A stretch of DNA of 29,703 nt from Flavobacterium sp. (GCA_016714905.1 JADKBW010000027.1:1-29703), one strand, 5' to 3'; counted from the first letter of the stretch, positions 1 to 9,807 are shown. Numbers and translations: made by a program. The notes: generated by a model from the letters alone, not told the origin.

Positions 1-732
1 TATTTAGATTTTGATGAAGACACTAAAGTAAAAGCCAACAAAGGCATTAAAGATTTTACGATTGATAAGATTGAATTTCAAGGCATTCATTATGGTTATA
101 TGCCAAATGAATTTGTATTGAAAGACATCAACTTAAAAATCAAAAAAGGGGAAAAAATAAAATTGAAGGACGAAATGGATCTGGGAAATCTACCTTCAGC
201 AAAATTCTAACAACACTTTATCATCCGGATTCGGGCTCGGTTTTGATTAACAACCGCGACAAGAAATTCTACGATGAAGAGAAAATGCGCGAGAAAATCT
301 TGTTGGTTACCAATGAAGACATCTTATTCAATGACAGTATTTACAACAACATTGCTTTAGGAAAAAACATTGATATGACTGCGATTCTCGACAAAGCCAA
401 GGAAATCAACGGCGATTTGTTTATGCTCCTGAGAAGATGGATTGGATTTATCATCAACGAAAATGGTAAAAAGCCTTTCTACCGGACAACGTAAAAAATC
501 CCATTGTTGCGCCTTGTTTGCCGTTACCGAAATCATCATTCTCGATGAAGTGCTTTCTGGAATGGACGTAGAATCAAGAAACAAAGTAGAAACTTTGATT
601 GATAATGATGGCGATAAGACGTATATCATCATCTCGCATGAACCTATTAAAAATATTAACTTCACGAAAAAATATAAAATAACCAATGGAGAACTCTACA
701 TTTTACAACACGAAGTCGATCAATTTTATTAA
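1..732 (+). CDS. ABC exporter ATP-binding domain (partial, frameshifted)
   Basis: This is the C-terminal nucleotide-binding domain of an ABC exporter; the membrane part lies upstream of the window. Read across frames it shows a Walker A motif (GRNGSGKST, about 169-195), the signature LSTGQ (about 484-498), Walker B IIILDEV (about 532-552) and the H-loop ISHE (about 631-642). This order and spacing fit exporters of the HlyB/MsbA type, which use ATP to push substrate across the inner membrane. The frame breaks at about 157-163, where one A seems to be missing from an A-rich run, and again between about 430 and 445; a third break around 510-520 would restore a normal IALLRALFA-like stretch. HlyD-like and TolC-like genes follow directly, so the likely role is the energising unit of a type I secretion system. 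The substrate is unknown; an N-terminal peptidase domain cannot be judged here. Confidence 0.8.
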
Positions 733-1761
733 AATACTCAATAAGATTCTAGTTGCTTTTTTAATTGTTGTTGTAGTGTTAATTTTTGCCTTGAGGTTAA
801 ACGATACCGTTAGTTTCAAAGAAGGTCAAATTTTTTCAGACACACCACAATTGAAAATTAATGCACCCAACGATGTTAAAATCATCAAAATAAATGTCAA
901 AGAAGGGCAAGAAGTAAAAAAGGCGATACCCTTTTTGTACTCCGAAAACAAAAGAACCCATCTGATTTTGATGTTTTAAGACTCACCGATATTAAGTATC
1001 GAAAGAAAATAACATTGCCATCATCAAAAACTTAGTGGCTAATACTATCGACCAGAATTTTTGAAGCAATTGTTACGTATTCAATCTGGAATTTACAAAA
1101 CAGATCGAAGCAAAACCATATGAAATCGCTGTTAAACAACCAAGCTGCAACTTTCTACCAACAAACATCGATACTTACGGATAAATTCAAGACCGATTCG
1201 TTGTTGTATGCGAAAGGTGCCATTTCAAGATACGAAATGAGCGACGCTAAAAATCGTAATTTGGATGATAAGAAAGTTCAGGTTGAAAACAAATCGACTT
1301 ACAGCGTCAAAAACTACGATTTCCAAAACCTGTACAACAACTACAAACGTTCTAAAAATGATTTGCAACGCAGCATTATTGATGTTGAAAATGAATTGCA
1401 AAACTACCAACGCGACATTGTTGAACTGGAAACCCAAATCGCCGATGCGAAACACAACCTAAACAAAGTTTTATTGGATGAAAAAGATTTGGCGTATATC
1501 AAAAAAGGACAAGAAATCAATCTGAAATTGGATGCTTACAACTACTATCGTTTTGGTGCCATCAAAGCAAAAATCACTTATGTATCGCCATCAGATGTAG
1601 AAACTAGTTTTTATTGTTTGGCTGATATCAAAAAATACAACTCAAATATCAACCTAAAAGCGGGTTACAAACTCAAAGGTGAAGTGATCATCGAGCGCAT
1701 GCAGCTTTATCAATATATCATGAAAAAGTTATTTAATAAAATTGACAGTCATGTTAATTAG
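686..1761 (+). CDS. HlyD-family membrane fusion protein (frameshifted)
   Basis: This is the periplasmic adaptor of a type I secretion system, linking the inner-membrane ABC exporter to an outer-membrane channel. The N-terminus has a short cytoplasmic stretch and one membrane segment (LVAFLIVVVVLIFAL), then a biotinyl-lipoyl-like half (NAPNDVKIIKINVKEGQEV). The middle (about 1120-1480) is rich in Lys, Asn, Glu and Gln, as expected of the long coiled-coil hairpin. The C-terminal part has a second lipoyl/beta-barrel-like section (IKKGQEINLKLDAYNYYRFG) and ends EVIIERMQL. The frame is lost near 915-960, where a sequence like KKGDTLFVLENKRTQ is expected, and again between about 1000 and 1120. The start at 686 overlaps the end of the ABC gene by 47 bases; it gives a sensible N-terminus but could be an artefact of the same errors. 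The TolC-like gene begins four bases after the stop. Confidence 0.82.
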
Positions 1762-1765
1762 TAAT

Positions 1766-3094
1766 ATGAAAAAGTTACTCTATTTACTACTTTTTATCCT
1801 TTCAAACGCAGCATTTGGGCAAGATCTTATGACTTATAAAGACTGTTTGGAATTGGCATTGAAAAGAAAATTTGACTTAAAAACGGCAGTCAATAGCAAT
1901 CAAATTGCCCCATGAAAATAAAGCCAAGTTACGGAAAATTGCTTCCGAACCTTTGTGGATCTGCGGGAGATAAAACACTTGGGGTCGCTAACATTGATCC
2001 GAATTCGAACCTTTTAATCAACACCGATATCAAAAATTATGTAGGTTATATCAATGCTACTTATAATTTATTTGCGGGTTTTAATGTTTTAAATACCATT
2101 CGATACAACAAACAAGAAACAGAAAATTTCAGAGAGCAACATCAATCGGATCGAGAATTTAATTACGATTAATCTTGAGAAATTCATAACCATCCTTTAT
2201 TTGCAGGAAGTTATTATTGCCAATCAAGAGCAAATCAAATCGAGTGAAAAACAGTTAGAATTGGCCACTTTAAAATTCGATGCTGGTGCCATTGCTGAAA
2301 GTGAAGTGTTCAAAATAAAATCTCAAAAAGCCTCTGAAGAATTAAATTTATTGACCAATCAAAACAATCTTACCGATAATTTTGTGGCATTGAAACAGCT
2401 CATGAACATGCCTTTGGAAAAAGAAATCGTGTTGGTCAAACCGATATTGCTTTTGGATCAAAAAGTCACACTTGATGAAGATCCGTATGCTTTGGCAAAA
2501 AAAGCAGTTGAAATCAATCCGGCCTATTCGATGTGAGTTTGTTGCGTGAAAAAAGGCAAGGCGGCACTAGCATGCTTAAGAGCCAGGTTATCCGGTTTTA
2601 TCTATGCGGGCGCAATATGGTTCGCAGTATACCAAAACCCAGTATGAAGATAATGAAGAAGACTTACTCGATTTTAAGGAGCAGATAAGAAACAACGAAG
2701 TGAATATTTTCAAGTTGAATTTGATCATTCCGATTTTCAGTCAACTTGACAAATTGGCCTTGAAATCAAAACCAGTAAAGTCAGATACAAGAAATCTAAA
2801 ATCGACACCAAGATTACGCAAAATATGTTATCGACTGAAGTGCTAAAAGTCATCACGAATACCAAAACTTCGATCAAGAAAAACGAAGCTTCTGCTATTG
2901 CCTACGAGTTTTCACAGAAAAGCTATGATGCAGATTTGTTGAAATTTGAGTTGGGGAAAATCAATATCAACGAACTGAACGTTACCAAAGCGAATTACAA
3001 TTATTCGCAAGCCCAATTGATCCAATCGAAGTACGAATTGTTGTATAATAATGCTTTGATTAAATTTTATTTAGGCGAAAAATTTTCGTTGTAA
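1766..3094 (+). CDS. TolC-family outer-membrane channel protein (frameshifted)
   Basis: This is the outer-membrane exit duct of the type I secretion cassette. The start at 1766 gives a clean signal peptide (MKKLLYLLLFILSNAAFGQ, cleavage expected next to the Gln) followed by MTYKDCLELALKR, the usual opening of TolC-family mature proteins. Recognisable later parts include a strand-rich piece (NYVGYINATYNLFAGFNVLNTIRYN), the helical segment EQIKSSEKQLELATLKFDAGAI and a second repeat half ending YELLYNNALIKFYLGEKFSL at the stop. The frame breaks near 1910, 2165-2200, 2525-2600 and 2750-2840, so no single ORF spans the gene. Total length (about 443 codons) is normal for the family. It is four bases downstream of the HlyD-like gene and presumably in one operon with it. 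Whether it works in the living cell depends on whether the breaks are real. Confidence 0.82.
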
Positions 3095-3122
3095 GATTAA
3101 ACAAAGCAATTTATTTTTAATG

Positions 3123-3130
3123 TATATTTG
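3123..3130 (+). promoter_or_regulatory. Possible -7 promoter box (TATATTTG)
   Basis: TATATTTG matches the Bacteroidota -7 consensus TAnnTTTG and lies 20 bases before the ATG of the ligase-like gene, in the 56-base gap after the TolC-like gene. No TTG sits at the expected 17-23 base spacing upstream, so support is only partial. Confidence 0.4.
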
Positions 3131-3150
3131 GCTGTAGCAAATAAAATCCT

Positions 3151-5143
3151 ATGGCCTCTAAAACAATAGAAAAAGCGTATTTCATTTTTTTATTATTACT
3201 GCCTGTTTTATTATTTTCTTTTTTCTTATTGATCCTGTTTTAATTCCTCCAACTCTATCTTAGTGCTTTTTTATTAGTAGTTGTTTTACTGCTATTTGCA
3301 AAGAAAAACCTTCAATTTTTACCTTTCAAAAATTCGCTCTATTTGGCTATAGGAAGTTATCTATTGTTGGCGCTTTCTTTCCTTTTACGACAACCATTTT
3401 ACTTCAGAAAGCCATTATGTTTTATCGAAGCAATTGGTGCTTTTTTCTTTTTTAATTGTAACCATTCATGCGCTTTACAATCAATTAATCACCGTAAAAT
3501 TACTTACTAAAGCTTGTATCGGAATCGGAATTATTGCCATCATAGGCGCTTATTATCATTTGGTTGAAAAGACCATTGATGGTGAAAAAATAGTAAGTCG
3601 TGTTGTATTAATAAAAAGTTTTTTTGCGAATAAAAACTTGTTGGCTTCTATCATATTCTTGTGTTTCCCTTTCTTTTTTATGGGATTGATGCTATCAAAA
3701 AAAATCAAAATTATAGCGCTTATGGGAATTCTTAGTGCACTTCCAATGCTACTGCTATTGGGAACACGAACTGTATTTTTAGCCTTATTGGTTTTTGCAT
3801 TGGTGGTTTTAAGTTATTATCTGAAAAATCGATTTGGCATTCGCAAGAGATTTATTGGTTTAGCGAGCATTTTGTTGCTGATGTTGGTAGCATTTCTTTA
3901 TCAAAATACAAAGGTTTCAAAAATTCGTGATATCAAGAATAAAAGTACTGTTGAACAATATCTTAGTAGTATCAGCAATGAAAAAACTTGGGTTTCAAGA
4001 ACACAATTTTGGGACAATTCGATAGCCATGTGGAAAGAAAAACCACTGTTGGGAGTTGGATTAAGCAATTGGCAAGTTCTGTTTCCAAAATACGGTTTGA
4101 ATCAGTTTCGTGAATTCAGTATCGTCAACGGAACGGAAACTTTACAACGTCCGCACAATGATTTTTTAAATATTCTGTGTGAAAATGGAATTTTAGGTTT
4201 GCTCGTTTATATTTTCATTTTTGGTTGGATGTATTATCAATTGTTTATTTTAATTAAAGGCACTACAGACAAAAACACGATGGAATTACATATACCTACT
4301 AGCTGGTCTTTCTGGTTATATCGTGATTTCTTTCTTTGATTTCCCGATGGAACGAATAGAACATCAAATCATCTTGATGCTTTTTCTTTGCCATCATTAC
4401 GTCGGGTTATTACAATAAGAAAACATTCAGCCTGAATCGGAAATGGGTAAAAATGTGTTGAAATACCTTGTGATTACCATTTCCATTTATTCGATAATTG
4501 TAACATCCTTTCGTTTTAAAGGTGAAATGGAAACCGTAAAAATGTATGTTGCTAAAGCTAATGGACAATGGGAAGAAACCTTACATCACGCAAATAAAGC
4601 AGAGAACTATTTCTATAAGGTCGATCTAACTAGTATTCCATAGCTTGGTATCAAGGTTTGGCTAGTTTTAATCTAAATGAAAAAGCAGAAAGTGTAACTC
4701 TTTTTGAGAAAGCCTATCAAATAGCACCGTATCAAATTCAAGTGCTTAATAATTTAGCGGGCAGTTATAGTTTTCAAGGCGATAGACAAAAAGCTATAAA
4801 GTACTATCAAAAAGCATTGGAAATCTCAACTAATTTTGAAGAAGCCAGGTTGAATTTAGCCTCGGTTTATTATAATGAAAAGCAATACGACAAAGCTTTT
4901 GATGTTATTGAAAAATTCAACATTTACAATGCGAACAAGCGATATAAAAAGTACTTAATTCCAATTCTTGCCAAGAAAATTAATGCTATTTTAATTCAAG
5001 AAAACGACCTAGAACTCTCTTCATATCTCGGCAAAAAAATTACTAAAGGAAATCAACTCTATAAGCTTTATCAAGTTGCCAAAGAAAACAACAGTTCTTT
5101 TGAAACTGAAGTCTTGGCCTTGAAGAAAGACATCGAAAAATAA
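3151..5143 (+). CDS. O-antigen ligase/polymerase-like membrane protein with C-terminal TPR (frameshifted)
   Basis: This is a polytopic inner-membrane protein of the O-antigen ligase/polymerase superfamily (WaaL/Wzy/PglL-like). Such enzymes join lipid-linked glycans to lipid A, to each other or to proteins on the periplasmic face. The first ATG at 3151 opens a hydrophobic N-terminus (MASKTIEKAYFIFLLLLPVL) that breaks at 3243. The main intact part (3434-4290) has many membrane segments and the family core: WVSRTQFWDNSIAMW, GVGLSNWQ, then RPHNDFLNILCENGILGL. The conserved Arg and His are present. From about 4660 to 5100 the protein becomes soluble with TPR-like helices (NNLAGSYSFQGDRQKAIKYY, LNLASVYYNEKQYDKAFDVI). 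Frame breaks lie near 3243, 3400, 4285-4300, 4390, 4435 and 4640; several look like single-base gains or losses. It follows the secretion cassette on the same strand, with a possible promoter of its own. The acceptor is unknown. Confidence 0.78.
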
Positions 5144-5154
5144 TCGAAACGGAA

Positions 5155-5883
5155 TCAAAACAACATTTTGACTTCTTTAATGTCAAAATCCAATAACGCA
5201 CCATTTTCTGAAACAATTTTCAATTGTCCGGTAGTCGTTACTCCTTTTATAATTCCTCTAAAAATCGATAAATCTGTTTTTTGAAAAGGCATCAAAACGT
5301 CTTTGTTAAATAACAAATTACTATAATTTTCTTTTAAGGCAGTTGCATAAGTTTCCCAAGAATTTATGATTAATTGTATCTCATCAACAATCAAATGCAA
5401 CAACGCTTCTTTGTCGAAAGTGTTCCGAGTAATTAATGCTAAAGAAGCAGCTTGTGGTAAATTTTCGAAATGGGTTTGGTTGACGTTGAGTCCGATTCCG
5501 ACAACTGACGCAATGGATTGATCGCTTTTAAAACTGTTTTCAATCAAAATTCCGCCAATTTTCTTATTGTCTGACATAATGTCGTTAGGCCATTTGATAG
5601 ACAATTTCGGAATATTCAATTGTTCTAAACTTCGAATTACCGCAAGAGAAATCACAATATTCAGATCAAACACATCTTTAGGATCGCTGAGGAAATCTTT
5701 AACCAAGACACTCATTATAAGGTTTTTACCTTGCTCTGAATTCCAAACCGCACCCATTTGACCTTTGCCTTTGGTTTGATTTTCAGCACTAATCACGGTA
5801 AAATTTTCAACATTTTGCTGTCGAATCAAATCTTTCAAGAAATCATTTGTAGAATCTATGGCATCGAGTTTGACTAACCGCAT
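5155..5883 (-). CDS. birA: Biotin--[acetyl-CoA-carboxylase] ligase
   Basis: This cytoplasmic enzyme makes biotinyl-AMP and transfers biotin to the carrier-protein lysine of biotin-dependent carboxylases. The 242-residue protein has only the catalytic and C-terminal domains; the DNA-binding domain of bifunctional BirA is absent, so it is probably not a repressor. Visible motifs are STND (11-14), the biotinyl-AMP loop GKGQMG (39-44, the counterpart of GRGRRG), KWPNDI (97-102), KKIGGILIE (107-115) and GIGLNVN (129-135). A longer reading starts at 5928 and adds 15 residues. I prefer 5883 because a -7-like box TATTTTTG (5933-5926) would place the transcript start at about 5919, downstream of the longer start. 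It converges on the ligase-like gene with an 11-base gap and diverges from rsfS. Confidence 0.93.
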   Translation of the reverse strand: MRLVKLDAIDSTNDFLKDLIRQQNVENFTVISAENQTKGKGQMGAVWNSEQGKNLIMSVLVKDFLSDPKDVFDLNIVISLAVIRSLEQLNIPKLSIKWPNDIMSDNKKIGGILIENSFKSDQSIASVVGIGLNVNQTHFENLPQAASLALITRNTFDKEALLHLIVDEIQLIINSWETYATALKENYSNLLFNKDVLMPFQKTDLSIFRGIIKGVTTTGQLKIVSENGALLDFDIKEVKMLF

Positions 5884-5925
5884 CGGATTTATTTGTAAGA
5901 CAGAATTTAATCTTATGTTAAGGTT

Positions 5926-5958
5926 CAAAAATAATCACAAAAATTGATAACTTTGCAA
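5926..5958 (-). promoter_or_regulatory. Probable birA promoter
   Basis: On the minus strand TTG (5958-5956), a 22-base spacer and TATTTTTG (5933-5926) match the Bacteroidota pattern TTG-N17-23-TAnnTTTG. It overlaps the presumed rsfS -7 box on the other strand, so the two genes may be transcribed from interleaved divergent promoters. Confidence 0.5.
5948..5955 (+). promoter_or_regulatory. Probable rsfS -7 promoter box (TAACTTTG)
   Basis: TAACTTTG fits TAnnTTTG exactly and lies 21 bases before the rsfS start. The best -33 candidate is TTC at 5924-5926 with a 21-base spacer, a two-out-of-three match. Confidence 0.5.
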
Positions 5959-5976
5959 ACATATATAAAATAATAA

Positions 5977-6348
5977 ATGACGAAAAAGACCATCAATAAT
6001 GATGTATTATTAGCTAATATCATCAAAGGAATTGAAGAAGTAAAAGGAAACGATATTGACATTTTAGATTTGAGAGAAATAGACAATTCCGCATGTGACT
6101 ATTTCATTATCTGCAACGGAAATTCAAATACACAAGTTAACGCGATTGTTAACTCTATCCAAAAAACAGTTTCGAAAGCAATCAAAGACAAGCCTTGGCA
6201 TGTTGAAGGTTCCGACAATGCCGAATGGGTATTGATGGACTATGTGAATATAGTAGTGCATGTTTTCCAAAAACACATCCGTGAATATTATAACATTGAA
6301 AGCCTTTGGGGCGACGCCAAAATCACAACCATAGAAAACAAATACTAA
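5977..6348 (+). CDS. rsfS: Ribosomal silencing factor RsfS
   Basis: RsfS binds ribosomal protein L14 on the large subunit and blocks subunit joining, which lowers translation in slow growth. The 123-residue length is normal. Family features in order are LDLREIDNSACDYFIICNGN (about 45-64), the EG..NAEWVLMDY stretch (about 76-89), IVVHVFQK and the C-terminal REYYNIESLWGDAK block. The start at 5977 is the first ATG after a good -7 box. It is 10 bases upstream of ftsH, so the two are likely co-transcribed, placing ribosome control beside membrane protein quality control. Confidence 0.95.
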   Translation: MTKKTINNDVLLANIIKGIEEVKGNDIDILDLREIDNSACDYFIICNGNSNTQVNAIVNSIQKTVSKAIKDKPWHVEGSDNAEWVLMDYVNIVVHVFQKHIREYYNIESLWGDAKITTIENKY

Positions 6349-6358
6349 AGCGAAAAAA

Positions 6359-8289
6359 ATGGCCAACGATAATAAACCAAATCCTAATAAACTCAAAATA
6401 AGTCCGTGGATTCTTTATGCGGGCATTGTAGTTCTTTTTTTATTCATAAGTTTTGCTACGGGTGGATCTAGTTTTCAAGAATTAGCGAAAACAACTTCAT
6501 CTAAATTCAATACTTACCTTGCCAATGGCGAAATTCAAAAGGTAATCGTTTACAATAAAGCAGAAGCCGAAGTTTATTTGACTCCAGAAGCCTTAAAACT
6601 TGCAAGCCACAAAGCTGTTGCCAAAGATTTATTGAATCGACCAAATACCAAAGGACCACATTATGTATTTGACATTGGAAATGACGAAATTTTTCAAAAG
6701 AAATTAGAGACGGCTGTCGCTGAAGGAAAACTAAAAGATTATAATTTTTTACCTAAAAGCAATTGGTCTGAAATATTCATCAACTTATTGCCAATCTTAA
6801 TCATTGTTGCCATTTGGATTTTCATCATGCGCCGTATGAGCAGTGGCGGACCAGGCGGTGGTGGACAGATTTTCAACATCGGAAAATCGAAAGCCAAATT
6901 GTTTGATGAAAAAACAGATATCAAAACAACTTTCAAAGACGTTGCTGGATTAGAAGGCGCAAAGGAAGAAATTCAAGAAATTGTAGAATTTTTAAAAAAT
7001 CCCGAAAAATATACCAATTTAGGTGGGAAAATTCCAAAAGGTGCGCTCTTAGTTGGTCCTCCTGGAACGGGAAAAACCTTACTCGCAAAAGCGGTCGCAG
7101 GGGAAGCAAAAGTTCCTTTCTTCTCACTTTCAGGTTCTGATTTTGTCGAAATGTTTGTAGGCGTTGGTGCTTCAAGAGTTAGAGATTTGTTCAAACAAGC
7201 GAAAGAAAAATCACCGGCAATTATTTTTATTGATGAAATAGATGCTGTAGGACGAGCACGTGGGAAAAGCAATTTTTCTGGCGGAAATGATGAACGTGAA
7301 AATACGTTGAATCAATTACTTACAGAAATGGACGGTTTCGGAACCAACTCGAACGTAATTGTTTTAGCAGCAACCAACAGAGCGGATGTACTTGACAAAG
7401 CATTAATGCGCGCCGGTCGATTTGATAGACAAATTTTTGTTGATTTGCCCGACATTAGAGAACGAAAAGAAATTTTTGAAGTTCATTTAGCGCCGCTTAA
7501 AAAAGTTGAGAATTTAGACACTGACTTTCTCGCGAAACAAACTCCAGGTTTCTCAGGTGCTGATATCGCGAATGTATGCAACGAGGCAGCCTTGATTGCT
7601 GCTAGAAATAACAAAACTGCAGTTGATAAGCAAGATTTTCTTGATGCTGTAGATAGAATCGTAGGTGGACTAGAGAAGAAAAACAAGATTGTAACGCCAG
7701 ACGAAAAGAAAGCAATTGCGATTCATGAGGCAGGACACGCCACCGTAAGTTGGATGTTAGAACATGCAGCGCCATTGGTTAAAGTAACAATCGTTCCTCG
7801 CGGACAAAGTTTAGGAGCTGCCTGGTATTTGCCAGAAGAACGATTGATTGTTCGCCCTGATCAGATGTTGGATGAAATGTGCTACTATGGGTGGCCGAGC
7901 GGCAGAAAAAGTGACTTTCAATAGAATGTCTACTGGTGCATTAAGCGATTTAGGAAAAAGTAACCAAACAAGCCAGAGCCATGGTTACTGTTTATGGTTT
8001 GAATGATAAAATTGGAAATGTAACTTATTATGACTCATCTGGCCAAAGTGAGTACAATTTTTCAAAACCATACTCTGAAGACACTGCAATGGTAATTGAC
8101 AAAGAAATATCATCATTGATAGAAAGTCAATACCAAAGAGCTATTCAGATTTTGGAGGAAAATAAAGATAAACTGAACCAACTTGCTGATATTCTGATAG
8201 AAAAAGAAGTCATATTTAAAGACGATTTGGAAACCATTTTTGGTAAAAGAAAGTTTGATTCCAATTTGCAAGAAGAAATGGATTTGTAA
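6359..8289 (+). CDS. ftsH: ATP-dependent zinc metalloprotease FtsH (frameshifted in this sequence)
   Basis: FtsH is a membrane-anchored AAA+ protease that unfolds and degrades damaged membrane proteins and selected soluble ones. Two membrane segments (about 15-33 and 141-156) flank a periplasmic domain. Then come a Gly-rich linker, Walker A GPPGTGKT (233-240), Walker B IIFIDEIDA, the second region of homology (AATNRADVLDKALMRAGRFD) and the zinc motif HEAGH (456-460). The frame is lost at about 7880, where two bases appear missing between ATG and GCT (expected CATMGGRAAEKVTF). A second break at 7953 is one extra G before GAAAAAG. A third frame then runs to the stop at 8289 (MVTVYGLNDKIGNVTYYD to NLQEEMDL). 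The lost part carries essential protease-domain residues, and FtsH is rarely dispensable, so sequence error is the best explanation. A terminator follows. Confidence 0.95.
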
Positions 8290-8314
8290 TCCAAAAATAA
8301 ATAGATATTTTTTT

Positions 8315-8356
8315 AAAAATCTTAATTCAAAATTACATTTGAATTAAGATTTTTTT
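8315..8356 (+). terminator. Rho-independent terminator after ftsH
   Basis: AAAAATCTTAATTC (8315-8328) and GAATTAAGATTTTT (8341-8354) are perfect inverted repeats around a 12-base loop, ending in a T run. The stem is AT-rich, so it may be weak. It closes the rsfS-ftsH unit. Confidence 0.7.
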
Positions 8357-8363
8357 ATCTTTG
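8356..8363 (+). promoter_or_regulatory. Probable -7 box for the LUD-cdsA-psd operon (TATCTTTG)
   Basis: TATCTTTG matches TAnnTTTG and directly abuts the T run of the ftsH terminator, 39 bases before the preferred LUD start. No TTG occurs at ideal spacing (nearest at 8339-8341, spacer 14), so the -33 part is weak. Confidence 0.45.
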
Positions 8364-8402
8364 GCTGTTTTCCTAATTATATTAATAACGAGTACCTACT
8401 AT

Positions 8403-9005
8403 ATGAGTCTTTTTAGAAAATTTTTCGGTTCTGGAAATGATTCTTCGGAAGATGAAAAGCACAGCGAATTCAATGCGCAGCAAGCCCATTTGTCAGCCCC
8501 AGCCGATGAAAAATTTACTTTTAATTTTAAAAAGAATGGAGGTAAATTTTTGTACTGTGAAGATCTTACAGAAGTAAAGGACCATTTTGAACATATCCTA
8601 GAAGAAAATGATTGGTTTGAGTCTGAAGCCGTTTGCTTTGAACCAAAACTCTTCTCTATGCTCGACGAAAATAAATTGACTTATAAAAATACAAATGATC
8701 CTAAATTTCTATTAGCAAGTTGCGAGAACTTGATTGCTGATGAAGGTTCAATTTTATTTTCTTCAAATCAAATTAAGCAAAATAAGCCAAATGACTTGCC
8801 TGTAAACATGGTTATACTTGCTACTACAAGTCAGATATTGGAGAGCAAAAGTGATGGACTTAGAGCCATCAAAAAGAAGTACGATAAAGACTATCCTACC
8901 AATATTACTACGATAAAATATTTCGAAAAAGCGAAAGAAGAAGACTTTTTACAGTACGGGAGTTCCGCTAAAAATTTATATTTACTTCTTTTAGAAGACC
9001 TCTAA
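8403..9005 (+). CDS. LUD (LutC/YkgG-like) domain protein
   Basis: This 200-residue soluble protein belongs to the LUD family, named after LutC of lactate utilisation, although single-domain members in Bacteroidota have no proven lactate role. After a charged N-terminal tail (1-50), the core holds the family-like segment IADEGSILFSS followed by LPVNMVILATTSQIL, and ends KNLYLLLLEDL. I chose the ATG at 8403 (MSLFRKFFG). The longer reading from 8361 adds 14 hydrophobic residues, begins inside the probable -7 box and has no support. It is the first gene of a tight plus-strand run; cdsA starts two bases after its last base. No lutA or lutB partner is nearby, so a link to membrane lipid synthesis is suggested only by position. 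Confidence 0.8.
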   Translation: MSLFRKFFGSGNDSSEDEKHSEFNAQQAHLSAPADEKFTFNFKKNGGKFLYCEDLTEVKDHFEHILEENDWFESEAVCFEPKLFSMLDENKLTYKNTNDPKFLLASCENLIADEGSILFSSNQIKQNKPNDLPVNMVILATTSQILESKSDGLRAIKKKYDKDYPTNITTIKYFEKAKEEDFLQYGSSAKNLYLLLLEDL

Positions 9006-9006
9006 G

Positions 9007-9807
9007 ATGAATGAAACTCTAATAAGAGCGCTTTCTGGGGTTTTATATATCATTATATTAGTCTCTGCAACATTATTCTTAAACAGTTTCTTGGTATTAT
9101 TTGGAATGTTACTTTTATTAAGTGTTTATGAATTTTGCGAACTTGTGCGCCTTAAAAAAGTGATTCCTTTCCTGGTAGCAGTATCTTGCTACTTTTTCTG
9201 CACAAATTACACAAGTAATTCTGTGGTGGATTGTACATTATTGGTATTTTTTCTTCTGACTGCAGTAAAGTCACTTTTATTCTTGTTCAATCGTGCGGAG
9301 AAGATTATTAGTCCAAGTGAAAAGTTCTTTTTTTTAATTGGTTATGTAGTCATCCCATTTATTTTACTTGCTAAATTACCTTTTGTCGAAACACACTTCA
9401 ATCCAAAAATTGTTATTAGCCTATTTATCTTGATTTGGTTTAATGACACTATGGCTTACGTCGTGGGGAAATCTGTAGGTAAAACAAAATTATTTGAGAG
9501 AGTTTCTCCAAAGAAAACGATTGAAGGTTTTTTAGGTGGTCTTATCTTTTCTGCTTTGATTAGTATCTTTATAGCTATTTATTACATTCACGAACCTATC
9601 TTTAGATGGATCATTATAGCATTAATTGTTGGTGTATTTGGAACACTTGGCGACTTAATTGAATCAAAATTCAAAAGAACAGCTGGCGTAAAGGACAGTG
9701 GAAAAATAATGCCGGGACATGGTGGTATATTAGATCGACTAGATAGTATTATATTTGCAGGACCTTTTGTATTTTTGTTTTACCAAATTGTAAATTATGT
9801 TTCATAA
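9007..9807 (+). CDS. cdsA: Phosphatidate cytidylyltransferase (CDP-diacylglycerol synthase)
   Basis: CdsA converts phosphatidic acid and CTP to CDP-diacylglycerol, the precursor of all bacterial phospholipids, in the inner membrane. The 266-residue protein has about eight hydrophobic segments. Near the C-terminus it carries the full family signature (about 218-246): SKFKRTAGVKDSGK, then MPGHGGILDRLDS, with the metal-binding Asp residues. Another family segment, SPKKTIEGFLGG, is at about 167-178. The start lies one base after the LUD stop codon, and the last 11 bases overlap psd, so the three are translationally close. CdsA supplies the substrate for phosphatidylserine synthesis, whose product is used by the next gene. 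Confidence 0.96.
   Translation: MNETLIRALSGVLYIIILVSATLFLNSFLVLFGMLLLLSVYEFCELVRLKKVIPFLVAVSCYFFCTNYTSNSVVDCTLLVFFLLTAVKSLLFLFNRAEKIISPSEKFFFLIGYVVIPFILLAKLPFVETHFNPKIVISLFILIWFNDTMAYVVGKSVGKTKLFERVSPKKTIEGFLGGLIFSALISIFIAIYYIHEPIFRWIIIALIVGVFGTLGDLIESKFKRTAGVKDSGKIMPGHGGILDRLDSIIFAGPFVFLFYQIVNYVS

Noticed and set aside
6359..8289. Programmed frameshift in ftsH
   Set aside because: Two separate shifts of different size lie 75 bases apart with no slippery heptamer or stimulatory hairpin seen. Sequence error is simpler.
8361..8402. Longer start for the LUD protein with a hydrophobic N-terminus
   Set aside because: It begins inside a good -7 promoter box, so the transcript would not include it.
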